Source of the DNA: Mesorhizobium sp. CA14 | GTDB taxonomy: Bacteria; Pseudomonadota; Alphaproteobacteria; Rhizobiales; Rhizobiaceae | Direction of reading: 5' to 3' | DNA length: 64,000 nucleotides | Assembly: GCF_020165195.1 (NCBI RefSeq) | Contig: NZ_JAIUHR010000002.1 | Coordinates: forward strand, 248,001-312,000 | Part shown: piece by piece, positions 8,581 through 16,806 of the stretch | How the letters are laid out: the number at the start of each line of letters is the position of its first letter | How positions within the stretch are numbered: the stretch's first letter is position 1 | Made by a program: the position numbers and the translations under genes | Notes under the pieces: generated by a model | The model's input: only the letters and a program-made list of their open reading frames with translations | Told to the model about the DNA's origin: nothing | Database searches by the model: none

Positions 8581-9718
8581 CGAGCTCCTCCAGCTCGGTC
8601 ATCGCCTTGGTGCGAATGGTCATGGCATTGCCGCGCCATTCGACGGCGCCGCCGAACCAGGCGCGCGCCCAGATGGCGGGCAGCATGAAGTCGCGCACGA
8701 TCATCGCGGTGATGCTGCGCGGCGACAGGTACCAGCCCTTGGCGGAGGCCAGCAGGCACTCCGGCAGGTAGGCGACCGCCAGCACGCACAAGGCCGTTGT
8801 GGGCAGGCTGACGCCGGCGGCTGCCGCGGCAATCACTGCCAGCAGCAGCGGCATCGCCGCGCCGGTCAGAATCTCCGGCGCGAAGAACAGCGGGAACGTG
8901 ACACGGCGCAGCCGCGCCCAGCGCGTCTGGCGCGACCAGATCTCGGCGAGCCTGCGCTGGCCGAGCGGCTGCTCGAAAGGCGAGGCGACGAGATTGACGC
9001 GCAGGCCCAGGCTGTTGACCAGCTTGGTGGCGGCCGCGTCCTCGGCGATCTCGGCGGCCAAAGCCTGGATGCCGCCACTGGCGTCGAGCATCGGCTTGTT
9101 CCACAGCATGCTCTTGCCCTGGGCGAAGCCGAGGCCGACCGCCTCGCCGGCATACTGCCAGCGCGCCTGCAGCGTGTTGAGGAAGGCGCACTCGACTTCC
9201 GCCCAAAAACCGTCTGGCCGCGAGCCGATCGGCGTCGAGCAGACGAGGCCGGTGTGCGGCCGCCATGCCGCCATCAGGTGCTGGACATAGTCCCGCGGCA
9301 TCAGCACGTTGGAATCGGCGAGGATCACCCAATCGTGCCGCGCCGCCTGCCAGCCCTTGACGCAATTGTTGAGCTTGGGATTGGCGCTGATTCGGTCGTC
9401 GCCGATCAGGAGCCGCGCCGGAACCTTGGGGTGGCGCACGATCGCCGCATCGATGAGCCTCACCACCGGGTCGTCGGCATGCGCGACGCAGAAGATCAGC
9501 TCATAACGCGGCCAGTCGAGCGAGAAGGCGCGCTGCAGGGTCTCCTGCGTGAACGGCTCGGCGCCGCGCGAAGGAACAATGATCGAGACCGGCTGCGCGC
9601 CAACGGGCGACGCAATGTCATGCCGCCGTTTCAGCCGCGACGACGCGAGCAGGATGCTGGCGAGATTGAAGAGAAGAAGGGCTGACGAGGCCAGGCCGGC
9701 TGCGATAGTCAGTTCCAT
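8576..9718 (-). CDS. GT21-type glycosyltransferase (ceramide/diacylglycerol glycosyltransferase-like)
   Basis: A 380-residue membrane glycosyltransferase of family 2 fold, GT21 type. An N-terminal membrane anchor (about residues 3-25) precedes the catalytic domain. Visible are VSIIVPSRG, the D2-like LADSNV motif, the D3 motif AEDAAATK, and RQTRWARLRR, the (Q/R)xxRW motif of processive or ceramide-type enzymes. Two or three hydrophobic segments follow (about 275-325). GT21 enzymes in rhizobia and agrobacteria make glucosylceramide or glycosyl-diacylglycerols, membrane lipids often raised under phosphate limitation; the acceptor here is not decided. The ATG at 9718 is preferred to a GTG at 9751 that lacks a ribosome site. 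Confidence 0.82.
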   Translation of the reverse strand: MELTIAAGLASSALLLFNLASILLASSRLKRRHDIASPVGAQPVSIIVPSRGAEPFTQETLQRAFSLDWPRYELIFCVAHADDPVVRLIDAAIVRHPKVPARLLIGDDRISANPKLNNCVKGWQAARHDWVILADSNVLMPRDYVQHLMAAWRPHTGLVCSTPIGSRPDGFWAEVECAFLNTLQARWQYAGEAVGLGFAQGKSMLWNKPMLDASGGIQALAAEIAEDAAATKLVNSLGLRVNLVASPFEQPLGQRRLAEIWSRQTRWARLRRVTFPLFFAPEILTGAAMPLLLAVIAAAAAGVSLPTTALCVLAVAYLPECLLASAKGWYLSPRSITAMIVRDFMLPAIWARAWFGGAVEWRGNAMTIRTKAMTELEELA

Positions 9719-9762
9719 CGAGATCTGGTCACTCCCGATAGAGAGTTTCACCGTTTCACGGA

Positions 9763-9842
9763 AACGGCGAACCGCTCTATCTCTTTGTTTTCACGCAATT
9801 CCGGACGGAAAACCGCTCACACTTTTCCTGGAATTCCTCTAG
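9763..9842. repeat. Short intergenic repeat, family A copy 2 (longer element)
   Basis: Begins with GAACCGCTCTATCTCTTTG and then contains GCAATTCCGGACGGAAAACC and CACTTTTCCTGGAATT. It aligns over its full length with 56840-56913, and its right half with 8531-8580. It sits upstream of the glycosyltransferase start. Confidence 0.8.
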
Positions 9843-9917
9843 GCCGCATGCCGCCGTTTCATCAGTTGCAGAGCGCCCGAGTCGCCCGGCACGGTCTGTG
9901 CACACCAACATTGTCGT

Positions 9918-9935
9918 ATGTCACTTAAATGACAT
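9918..9935. promoter_or_regulatory. Inverted repeat upstream of apaG
   Basis: ATGTCA (9918-9923) and TGACAT (9930-9935) flank CTTAAA. This perfect 6-6-6 palindrome is about 100 bases before the apaG start and could be an operator. The binding protein is unknown. Confidence 0.35.
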
Positions 9936-10037
9936 TGTTTTTCGGCACCTGCGCTTACAAGGCTGGCAGGATGGTCGGCGCTACGTCGATAGGAGCGGAG
10001 CGTGACATATATTCCGCGGCGGCAACCGGAGTGGCCC

Positions 10038-10430
10038 ATGTATCGCGCAGTGACGCGCAACATCGAAGTGCTGGTCAGGCCCTTCTATCTGGAGGACCGT
10101 TCCGATCCGTCCGAGAACCGCTATGTCTGGGGCTATCAGGTGACGATCGACAACCGCTCCGACGAATTCGTACAGCTTGTTTCGCGCTATTGGCACATCA
10201 CGGACGGCCAAGGCCGGGTCGAGGAGGTCCGCGGCGCCGGCGTCGTCGGCGATCAGCCGGAACTCAATCCCGGCGACAGCTACCAGTACACGTCGGGCTG
10301 CCCGCTCTCGACGCCGTCGGGCATCATGGTCGGCCATTACACGATGCGCAACGGCCGCGGCGAGACGTTCGATATCGCCATTCCGGCGTTTTCGCTGGAC
10401 ATGCCGGGCACAAGGCGGACGGTGAATTAG
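10038..10430 (+). CDS. apaG: ApaG protein (Co2+/Mg2+ efflux-associated)
   Basis: A 130-residue single-domain protein of the ApaG family, with a fibronectin type III-like beta sandwich. Conserved blocks are [21 protein letters not shown] near the start, FAYTI-type [23 protein letters not shown], and [34 protein letters not shown]. ApaG is linked to Co2+ resistance and low Mg2+ effects, but its molecular action is not settled. The ATG at 10038 gives the family-standard N terminus; the frame is open for another 12 codons upstream. Confidence 0.93.
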   Translation: MYRAVTRNIEVLVRPFYLEDRSDPSENRYVWGYQVTIDNRSDEFVQLVSRYWHITDGQGRVEEVRGAGVVGDQPELNPGDSYQYTSGCPLSTPSGIMVGHYTMRNGRGETFDIAIPAFSLDMPGTRRTVN

Positions 10431-10435
10431 CGTTT

Positions 10436-10612
10436 TTCTCCCCGTTCAACGGGGAGAAATGCCCGGCAGGGCAATGAGGGCAGCGCCGGGCTTCTGAGAT
10501 TTTCATTGAGGCGGACGACTGCGTCGCCAGTGGGGTCGCTATCACCGCCAACATTGGTGCCGCCCCTCATCCGCCCTTCGGGCACCTTCTCCCCGTGGAA
10601 CGGGGAGAAGGT
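10436..10612. repeat. Intergenic palindromic repeats, RIME-like
   Basis: Left part TTCTCCCCGTT CAACGGGGAGAA (10436-10458) is a near-perfect hairpin. The right part (10563-10612) reads CCCCTCATCCGCCC, then CACCTTCTCCCCGT and ACGGGGAGAAGG. The pair fills the gap between the converging apaG and hslO and resembles the elements at 5799-5949 and 50865-51022. Confidence 0.75.
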
Positions 10613-10619
10613 CAAGACG

Positions 10620-11624
10620 CTACTTCGCAAACTCGGCCGGATCGAAGTCGTATTGCGTCGAGCAGAACTCGCAGGCGACGTGGATGCCGCCGTCCTCTGT
10701 CGAGTCTTTGATCTCCTCGGCCGAAAAGCCTTCCAGAATGCCGCGGATCTTCTCGCGCGAGCAGGAGCACTGATCGGCGACCGGCACACTGCTGAAAACG
10801 CGTACGCCGTGCTCATGGAACAGCCGGTAGAGCAGCCGCTCGGCGCCCACCGTCGGGTCGATCAGCTCCGTCGGCTCGATGGTGCCGAGCAGCGCCAGCA
10901 ATTCCTGCCAGGAATTGTCGGCCGGATGGTCCGTAAGCTCGCGGTCATCGCCGTCGCCGCCCGAAATATCGGGAATGCGCATGCGCTCCGGCGCCTGCGG
11001 CAGGAATTGCGCCAGGATGCCGCCGGCGCGCCACTGCTCGCGCGTGCCGGCCGGGCCGGGCGTCACCAGCTTGGCGACCGACATCTTGATGTCGGTCGGG
11101 ATCTGCTCCGACTGGCGGAAATAGGTGCGCGCGGCGTCTTCCAGCGAGGTGCCGTCGAGCTGGACGATGCCCTGGTAGCGCTGCATATGCGCGCCCTGGT
11201 CGATGGTCAAAGCCAGCACGCCATTGCCAAGCAGTGTCTGCTGTGAGACCTCGCCGGCCGCGGTCAGCGCCTGCAGCCGGTCAGCGTCGAAGCGCGCATA
11301 GGCGCGCAGCGCATGCGGCGTGGCGAAATCGGCCACCAGCATGTCGACCGGACCGTCGGTGCGGGTCTGCAGGATGAACTTGCCTTCGAACTTCAGCGAC
11401 GTGCCGAGCAGCACGGTGAGCACGCAGGCTTCCGCCAGCAGGCGGGCGACCGGCTCAGGATAATTGTGGCGGCTCAAGATAGCGTCGAGCATCGGCCCAA
11501 GCTGCACCGTGCGGCCGCGCACATCGAGCGGCGCGACCTCGTAAGGCACGACGTGATCGTCGCCGGCGAAGCCGAATTCACCGAGTTGGGGTTTGTGCTC
11601 AGCCAAGGTATGGGTTTCCAACAT
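10620..11624 (-). CDS. hslO: Redox-regulated chaperone Hsp33
   Basis: A 334-residue holdase activated by oxidative unfolding. The C-terminal zinc site is complete: CSC (about 279-281) and CEFC (about 313-316), the CxC...CxxC pattern whose cysteines form disulfides on oxidation. The N-terminal domain includes LTVLLGTSLKFEGKFILQTRTDGPV near residues 65-85. The ATG at 11624 is chosen because GGAG lies seven bases upstream; an alternative start at 11648 would add eight residues. It lies 147 bases downstream of argF on the same strand and may be co-transcribed with argD-argF. Confidence 0.93.
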   Translation of the reverse strand: MLETHTLAEHKPQLGEFGFAGDDHVVPYEVAPLDVRGRTVQLGPMLDAILSRHNYPEPVARLLAEACVLTVLLGTSLKFEGKFILQTRTDGPVDMLVADFATPHALRAYARFDADRLQALTAAGEVSQQTLLGNGVLALTIDQGAHMQRYQGIVQLDGTSLEDAARTYFRQSEQIPTDIKMSVAKLVTPGPAGTREQWRAGGILAQFLPQAPERMRIPDISGGDGDDRELTDHPADNSWQELLALLGTIEPTELIDPTVGAERLLYRLFHEHGVRVFSSVPVADQCSCSREKIRGILEGFSAEEIKDSTEDGGIHVACEFCSTQYDFDPAEFAK

Positions 11625-11771
11625 GACAAAACTCCAGGGCGCAGCCATGCCGCCCGATGAGCCGCATGCGTCGAAGCGCGTTCAATTTACGTGATGGCCC
11701 GCACATAGGCATCACATATCCCCAGATCAAGTTTACCCCGATCGGACCGGAAGCTCTCAGGTCCGCCCTTA

Positions 11772-12683
11772 TCAAGCGCCCAGACACCAGGCCAGCACCG
11801 CTTTTTGGGCGTGCAGCCGGTTCTCGGCCTCGTCGAAGACCACCGAATGCGGCCCGTCGATCACCTCGTCGGTGACTTCCTCGCCGCGATGCGCGGGCAG
11901 GCAGTGCATGAACAACGCATCGGGCTTGGCCCTTGCCATCAGCGCCGCATTCACTTGATAGGGCAGGAAGACGTTGTGGCCGCGCGCGCGGTGCTCCTGG
12001 CCCATCGACACCCAGCTGTCGGTGACGACGCAGTCGGCCTGGTCGACGGCTTCCTCGGCGGACTTGGCAAACCGGACCTTGCCGCCATTGGCTTTCGACC
12101 AGTCGACATATTTCTCGAAGGGCTCGCTGCCCTCCGGCACCGCGACATTGAGGTTGAAGCGGAACCGCGCCGAGGCTTCGAGGAGCGAATGCAGCACATT
12201 GTTGCCGTCGCCGGTCCAGGCGAAGGTCTTGCCGGCCACTGGACCGCGATGCTCCTCATAGGTCATGATGTCGGCCATGAGCTGGCAGGGATGCGTGTCG
12301 TCGGTCAGCCCGTTGATGACTGGAACGGTGGCGTTCTCGGTGAGCTCCAGCAGCCGGTCATGCGAGGTGGTGCGGATCATAATGGCGTCGACATAGCGCG
12401 ACAGCACTTTTGCCGTGTCGGCAATGGTCTCCGAGCGGCCGAGCTGCATCTCGGTGCCGGTCAGCATGATGGTCTCGCCGCCGAGCTGGCGCATGCCGAC
12501 ATCGAAGGACACGCGTGTGCGCGTCGACGGCTTGTCGAAGATCATGGCCAGCACCTTGCCGTCGAGCGGTTTTGAACGCTCGCCTGCCTTGAGCCTGGTC
12601 TTTCGCGCCACCGCGTCGTCCAGCATGATGCGCAGGTCGCCCGCCGAAACGGCGGACAGATCGGTGAAGTGGCGAACGCTCAT
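11772..12683 (-). CDS. argF: Ornithine carbamoyltransferase
   Basis: A 303-residue enzyme that makes citrulline from ornithine and carbamoyl phosphate in arginine synthesis. The carbamoyl-phosphate motif [10 protein letters not shown] is near residues 50-59. Other marks are IRTTSHD, the HPCQLMAD motif, and the ornithine-site Cys in [12 protein letters not shown] near 259. The start MSVRHFTDL at 12683 matches the family. It follows argD by 16 bases on the same strand, so the two form an operon. Confidence 0.95.
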   Translation of the reverse strand: MSVRHFTDLSAVSAGDLRIMLDDAVARKTRLKAGERSKPLDGKVLAMIFDKPSTRTRVSFDVGMRQLGGETIMLTGTEMQLGRSETIADTAKVLSRYVDAIMIRTTSHDRLLELTENATVPVINGLTDDTHPCQLMADIMTYEEHRGPVAGKTFAWTGDGNNVLHSLLEASARFRFNLNVAVPEGSEPFEKYVDWSKANGGKVRFAKSAEEAVDQADCVVTDSWVSMGQEHRARGHNVFLPYQVNAALMARAKPDALFMHCLPAHRGEEVTDEVIDGPHSVVFDEAENRLHAQKAVLAWCLGA

Positions 12684-12699
12684 CGACAGGTTCCAGAAA

Positions 12700-13899
12700 T
12701 TATTTCGCGGCTTCGGCCGCAATCGCGTCGGTCAGGCCCCTGGCGCCGACGCGAATGCGCTCTAGCGCCTCGCCGATCTCCTCGTCGGTGACGGTCAGCG
12801 GCGGCAGGAGGCGGATGACGTTGTCGCCCGCCGGCACGGCAAGCAGGTGCTGGTCGCGCAGCGCCATGTTCACCTTTGTGTTGGGCATGGCGCATTTCAG
12901 GCCGAGCATCAGGCCGGTTCCCCTGATGCCCTCGATGACCTCGGGAAATTCATCCGCGACGCTGGCCAGCCCCTGCTTCAGAAGCAGCGCCTTGCGCTGC
13001 ACGTCCTCGAGGAAGCCGTCGGCCAGCACCACGTCGAGCACGGCGTTGCCGACCGCCATCGCCAGCGGATTGCCGCCGAAGGTGGTGCCGTGCACGCCGG
13101 CCGTCATGCCTGTCGCCGCCTCATCCGTGGCAAGGCAGGCGCCCATAGGGAAGCCGCCGCCGATGCCCTTCGCGATCGCCATCAGGTCGGGCGTGACGCC
13201 GGCCCATTCATGCGCGAACAGCTTGCCGGTGCGGCCGATGCCGCATTGGACCTCGTCGAAGATCAAAAGCAGGCCGTGCTGGTCGCAAAGCTGCCGCAGC
13301 CGCTTCAATGACTGCGTCGGCACCGGGCGGATGCCGCCCTCCCCCTGCACCGGCTCGATCAGGATTGCCGCGGTCTCCGGCGTGATCGCCTTTTCGGCCG
13401 CGTCGATGTCGTCGTAAGCCACCTGGTCGAAGCCCTCGACCTTCGGGCCGAAGCCTTCGAGATATTTGTACTGGCCGCCGGCGGCAATCGTCGCCAGCGT
13501 GCGGCCGTGAAAGGCGCCCTCGAAGGTGATGATGCGGAAACGTTCGGGATGGCCCTTGACGAAATGATAGCGCCTGGCCGTCTTGATGGCGCATTCCAGC
13601 GCCTCAGCGCCGGAATTGGTGAAGAACACCTTGTCGGCGAAGGTGGCGTCGACCAGCCGCTCGCCCAGCCGGCGCTGTTCCGGGATCTCGTAGAGATTGG
13701 AGACGTGCCAGAGCTTGGCGGCCTGTTCGGTGAGTGCAGCAACCAGATGCGGATGGCTGTGGCCCAGCGAATTCACCGCGATGCCGCCCGCGAAGTCGAG
13801 GTATCGCTCGCCCTTGTCGGTGACCAGCCAGGTCCCCTCCCCGCGGTCGAAAGCCAGGGGTGCGCGAGCAAAGGTCTCGTAAAGCGCCGAACCGCTCAT
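12700..13899 (-). CDS. argD: Acetylornithine aminotransferase
   Basis: A 399-residue class III PLP aminotransferase that makes N-acetylornithine in arginine synthesis (and may act on succinyl-diaminopimelate). The fold is marked by [16 protein letters not shown] near 35, [19 protein letters not shown] near 92, the PLP aspartate in [13 protein letters not shown], the PLP lysine in [14 protein letters not shown] near residue 242, and [13 protein letters not shown]. It is first in argD-argF. Its leader carries a terminator-like hairpin 27 bases before the ATG and a 17-codon frame, which suggests attenuation. Confidence 0.95.
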   Translation of the reverse strand: MSGSALYETFARAPLAFDRGEGTWLVTDKGERYLDFAGGIAVNSLGHSHPHLVAALTEQAAKLWHVSNLYEIPEQRRLGERLVDATFADKVFFTNSGAEALECAIKTARRYHFVKGHPERFRIITFEGAFHGRTLATIAAGGQYKYLEGFGPKVEGFDQVAYDDIDAAEKAITPETAAILIEPVQGEGGIRPVPTQSLKRLRQLCDQHGLLLIFDEVQCGIGRTGKLFAHEWAGVTPDLMAIAKGIGGGFPMGACLATDEAATGMTAGVHGTTFGGNPLAMAVGNAVLDVVLADGFLEDVQRKALLLKQGLASVADEFPEVIEGIRGTGLMLGLKCAMPNTKVNMALRDQHLLAVPAGDNVIRLLPPLTVTDEEIGEALERIRVGARGLTDAIAAEAAK

Positions 13900-13923
13900 T
13901 ATATGCGTCTCCGGAACCGGAAA

Positions 13924-13977
13924 TCAAAAAAGCCGCCAATGCGGCGGCCTTTGCGGCTTATCATGTTTTTCGGCCAT
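13924..13977 (-). CDS. Possible 17-residue leader peptide of argDF
   Basis: From an ATG at 13977 it reads MAEKHDKPQRPPHWRLF and stops within the T-tract side of the terminator hairpin, 24 bases before argD. The overlap with the hairpin would allow ribosome-dependent attenuation. Against this, it holds only two arginine codons and its ribosome site is weak. Whether it is translated is unknown. Confidence 0.25.
   Translation of the reverse strand: MAEKHDKPQRPPHWRLF
13926..13948 (-). terminator. Terminator-like hairpin in the argD leader
   Basis: On the minus strand GCCGCC pairs with GGCGGC around a five-base loop and is followed by six T. It points toward argD and lies upstream of its start, so it can only stop argD leader transcripts. 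This placement suggests an attenuator. No gene on the minus strand lies between it and gcrA. Confidence 0.7.
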
Positions 13978-14074
13978 GAAGTCAACGAAAACGTCATGCA
14001 GAAGCGCGTGGCAAAGCCCTGACGCCATGCCGGCTCATAAGTCGAGCGGCAAGTTGGGGAAAACCGAAAAAACC

Positions 14075-14221
14075 GAATCGTGTTGCCCTGGGGACTCTTG
14101 TCACCGAGTCAGCGCATAAGGTATTTGTAGTCGAGAAATAACTAGATTTCGTGCGGCGGACCTAATCACCCGGTATATGTGGTGTCGTTTGCCCGGCGAG
14201 AGCCGGGTCGGGAACGGATTC
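14075..14221. promoter_or_regulatory. Cluster of four GANTC (CcrM methylation) sites before gcrA
   Basis: GAATC at 14075, GACTC at 14093, GAGTC at 14106 and GATTC at 14217 all match GANTC, three of them within 36 bases. GcrA acts at promoters with CcrM-methylated GANTC sites, so the cluster suggests methylation-linked control of gcrA itself or of the divergent argD leader. Confidence 0.6.
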
Positions 14222-14254
14222 TGACTACCGCACGCCTCAGCAGGAGCGCGCCCC

Positions 14255-14773
14255 ATGAATTGGACTGACGAGCGGGTAGAACTTCTCAGGAAACTGTGGT
14301 CGGAGGGCCTGAGTGCCAGCCAGATTGCCGCACAGCTTGGCGGAGTGAGCCGTAACGCCGTCATCGGGAAGGTGCATCGCCTGAAGCTGTCGGGACGCGG
14401 CCGCGCGACGGCCGCCCCGGCGCGCCAGAAGAAGGCGACGCAAGGCGCCTCGATGCAGAAATCGGTGACCCGCGCCGCAAGCGCCACACGTCATGTGACG
14501 ACGACGATCGGCGCCACCGCGCTGCAGGTGCAGTTCGACGCCGAGCCGGTCGCGCGCCACTATATCCGCCCGGTCGAGAACGTCGTGGTGCCGATCTCGC
14601 GCAACCTGCAGCTCGTCGAATTGAACGAACGGACCTGCAAATGGCCGAACGGCGATCCGCTCTCGGAAGACTTCAGCTTCTGCGGCAACGACGCCGCCGA
14701 AACTGGGCCCTACTGCAAGTATCATTCACGGGTTGCGTTCCAGCCAGCGGCGGAGCGGCGCAGGGCAAGGTAA
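14255..14773 (+). CDS. gcrA: Cell-cycle regulator GcrA
   Basis: A 172-residue GcrA-family protein that works with sigma-70 RNA polymerase at methylated GANTC promoters. The N-terminal helix-turn-helix is MNWTDERVELLRKLWSEGLS, then IAAQLGGVSRNAVIGKVHRLKL (residues 22-45). A basic alanine-rich linker leads to the C-terminal polymerase-binding segment with LNERTCKWPNGDP, FCGNDA and YCKYHSRVAF, whose Cys/His pattern is typical. An AGGAG site precedes the ATG. It is divergent from argD; the intervening 355 bases hold the argD leader and four GANTC sites. Confidence 0.96.
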   Translation: MNWTDERVELLRKLWSEGLSASQIAAQLGGVSRNAVIGKVHRLKLSGRGRATAAPARQKKATQGASMQKSVTRAASATRHVTTTIGATALQVQFDAEPVARHYIRPVENVVVPISRNLQLVELNERTCKWPNGDPLSEDFSFCGNDAAETGPYCKYHSRVAFQPAAERRRAR

Positions 14774-14776
14774 GAT

Positions 14777-14883
14777 TAGGGGAGCAGGGGAGTAGGGGAA
14801 AAAGCGCTTCACGCGCGACATTTCGCCAGTCAATCGCTCCGTATTACCTACTCCCTTACTGCCCTACTCCCTTACTCCCCTAC
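14777..14883. repeat. Purine/pyrimidine inverted repeat with 16-base tandem units
   Basis: A G-rich run at 14777-14800 (TTAGGGGAGCAGGGGAGTAG) faces a C-rich run at 14847-14883. The C-rich run has two 16-base units, CCTACTCCCTTACTGC and CCTACTCCCTTACTCC, plus five bases. The two runs can pair into a long hairpin between the converging gcrA and corA. Confidence 0.7.
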
Positions 14884-14884
14884 T

Positions 14885-15889
14885 TCACAACCACCCATTC
14901 TTCTTGAACCGCCAGTACAGGAACGCGCAGATCAGCGCGATGACCACCAGGACGGTCGGATAGCCATATTCCATCTTCAGTTCCGGCATGTCGGCGAAGT
15001 TCATGCCGTAGATGCCGGCGAAGGCTGTCGGCACCGCCAGGATGGCGGCCCACGAGGCGAGCTTCTTGGAAATGGCGGTTTCCTGGCTCTGTCCCACGAG
15101 CAGGCTCGCTTCGAAAGCGAAGGCCAGAACCTCGCGCAGGCTATCGATCTTTTCCTGAACGGTGCGGATATGGTCGGTCACGTCGCGAAACAGCGGATGC
15201 ATGGCGGCATGGATCTGCGGCAGATCGGCGCTGGTCAGCCGACGGCAGACCTCGACCAGCGGCAGCGCCGCATTGCGCAGGCGCAGCAGATCGCGGCGCA
15301 GCATGTACAGACGCTCGATGTCGGAACCGGTCATCGGCTTCAAAAGCACCTTGTCCTCGATCGCCTCGACCTCGTCCTCGATCTGCTCCAGCACCGGCAT
15401 GTAGTTGTCGACGATGAAATCGAGGATGGCGTAGAGGACGAAATCCTCGCCCTTGGCCAGCGAATGCGGGCAGCTTTCCCAATGCTGGCGCACGGCGGCG
15501 TAGGAGGTCGACGGCCCGTGCCGGACGCTGACGATGTAGCCGGTGCCGACGAACAGATGCGTCTCGCCGAAGGTGACGCGGCCGTCGATCAATTGCGCGG
15601 TGCGGGCAACGATGAAGAGAGCGTCGCCATATTGCTCGATTTTCGGGCGCGCATGCGGATGCTCGGCGTCCTCAATCGCAAGGTCATGCAGATGGAACTG
15701 TGACTGCACCCTGAGCAGAAGGTTGCGATCGGGCTCGAGCAGGCCGATCCAGACGACATGGCCGGGTTTTGCCGCCCATTCGCCGGCCTGTTCGATGGCG
15801 ATGTCGGCGATGCGCTTGCCGCCCGAATAGACGCTGGATGCTATGATGCCCGAAATTGGGGCCGGGGTCAGGTTCCGAACTTGTTCCAT
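14885..15889 (-). CDS. corA: Magnesium/cobalt transporter CorA
   Basis: A 334-residue CorA-family channel subunit for Mg2+/Co2+ uptake. The long cytoplasmic domain (1-270) is followed by two transmembrane helices near the C terminus. The signature YGMNF is at about residues 293-297, with the periplasmic loop ADMPELKMEYG and the second helix YPTVLVVIALICAFLYW. The C-terminal basic tail KKNGWL is typical. The ATG at 15889 has GGGAGG upstream. It faces gcrA and lies downstream of phoU on the same strand, but with its own short spacer. Confidence 0.94.
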   Translation of the reverse strand: MEQVRNLTPAPISGIIASSVYSGGKRIADIAIEQAGEWAAKPGHVVWIGLLEPDRNLLLRVQSQFHLHDLAIEDAEHPHARPKIEQYGDALFIVARTAQLIDGRVTFGETHLFVGTGYIVSVRHGPSTSYAAVRQHWESCPHSLAKGEDFVLYAILDFIVDNYMPVLEQIEDEVEAIEDKVLLKPMTGSDIERLYMLRRDLLRLRNAALPLVEVCRRLTSADLPQIHAAMHPLFRDVTDHIRTVQEKIDSLREVLAFAFEASLLVGQSQETAISKKLASWAAILAVPTAFAGIYGMNFADMPELKMEYGYPTVLVVIALICAFLYWRFKKNGWL

Positions 15890-15975
15890 CGCAAACCTCC
15901 CGAGACTGCGACTGACAAATCGCTGTCCCTGGAGGAGCTTAACCTAAATTAGGAAGCCGTTCGAGAGGCGCCCGT

Positions 15976-16698
15976 TCACTTAGCCGGCACCGTGCCGGGA
16001 AGCACGATCTTGTCGGTCTTGTCGCCCTTCGGCCGGTCGGCGGGCATCTGTTCGCCCGTGACGATATAATAGATCGTCTCGGCGATGTTGGTGGCATGGT
16101 CGCCGATGCGCTCGATATTCTTGGCGCAGAACAGAAGATGCGTGCAGGGCGTGATGTTGCGCGGATCTTCCATCATATAGGTCAAAAGCTCGCGGAACAG
16201 CGAGGTATACATGGCGTCGATCTGGTCGTCCCGGTCGCGCACCAAGCCGATCCTTTCGACCGAGCGCGAGGCATAGACGTCAAGCACTTCCTTGAGCTGC
16301 GTCAGCGCCAGGTTGGCAAGCGCCTCGATACCGCGGAAAAGGCTGTTCGGCTGGCGGCCGTCGACGGAGGCAACGCGCTTGGCGACGTTCTTGCCCAAAT
16401 CGCCGACACGCTCGATATCGGCCGAGATGCGGATGGCGCCAACGATCTCGCGAAGGTCCGTCGCCATCGGCTGGCGCCTGGCGATGATGATGATGGCCTT
16501 GTCGTCGATCTCGCGCTGCCCCTCGTCGAGGACGAGATCGTCCTGGATGACCTTCTGAGCGAGGCCGTGATCGACGTTCACCAGAGCCGCCACCGCCTGT
16601 TCGACCATGCGTTCTGCATGCCCGCCCATCGCGGCGATGCGCTTCGATAGATATTTCAGTTCTTCGTCATAGGCACTGACAATATGGACGGACTGCAT
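15976..16698 (-). CDS. phoU: Phosphate signalling protein PhoU
   Basis: A 240-residue protein with two three-helix PhoU repeats. It damps PhoR signalling through the Pst transporter and limits phosphate uptake. The repeats show E/D-rich metal motifs, for example DLREIVGAIRISADIERVGDLGKN near residues 80-105 and CAKNIERIGDHATNIAE near 190-210. GGGAAGG precedes the ATG. Upstream on the same strand is phoR, 108 bases away. The genes normally found around phoU (pstSCAB before, phoB after) are absent. Confidence 0.95.
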   Translation of the reverse strand: MQSVHIVSAYDEELKYLSKRIAAMGGHAERMVEQAVAALVNVDHGLAQKVIQDDLVLDEGQREIDDKAIIIIARRQPMATDLREIVGAIRISADIERVGDLGKNVAKRVASVDGRQPNSLFRGIEALANLALTQLKEVLDVYASRSVERIGLVRDRDDQIDAMYTSLFRELLTYMMEDPRNITPCTHLLFCAKNIERIGDHATNIAETIYYIVTGEQMPADRPKGDKTDKIVLPGTVPAK

Positions 16699-16806
16699 GG
16701 ATATGCCTTCCCGGTTTGTGCCGGCTGGTGCTTTCCCTCATCCCGTCGCTGATACGTGAACCGCATGACAGAATGAAGAAAATCCCGGTGAGCAACCGAT
16801 ACACGA

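Larger units (their letters stand above)
9719..10037. other. Intergenic region with repeat and inverted repeat, no gene seen
   Basis: This 319-base spacer separates the leftward glycosyltransferase from rightward apaG. It holds repeat family A copy 2 and the ATGTCA/TGACAT inverted repeat. No convincing coding frame is present: short open frames here lack a ribosome site or run through the repeat. Confidence 0.6.

Noticed and set aside
9549..9842. 97-residue plus-strand open frame at the end of the glycosyltransferase
   Set aside because: Antisense to a supported gene and then runs through repeat family A, whose translation gives the same peptide at 56840-56913.
14847..14883. Possible CRISPR-like or VNTR array
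   Set aside because: Only 2.3 units of 16 bases without spacers; it is a short tandem repeat.
16765..16771. Pho-box half-site (ATGACAG) between phoR and phoU
   Set aside because: Only one half is present; the partner half does not match the consensus.
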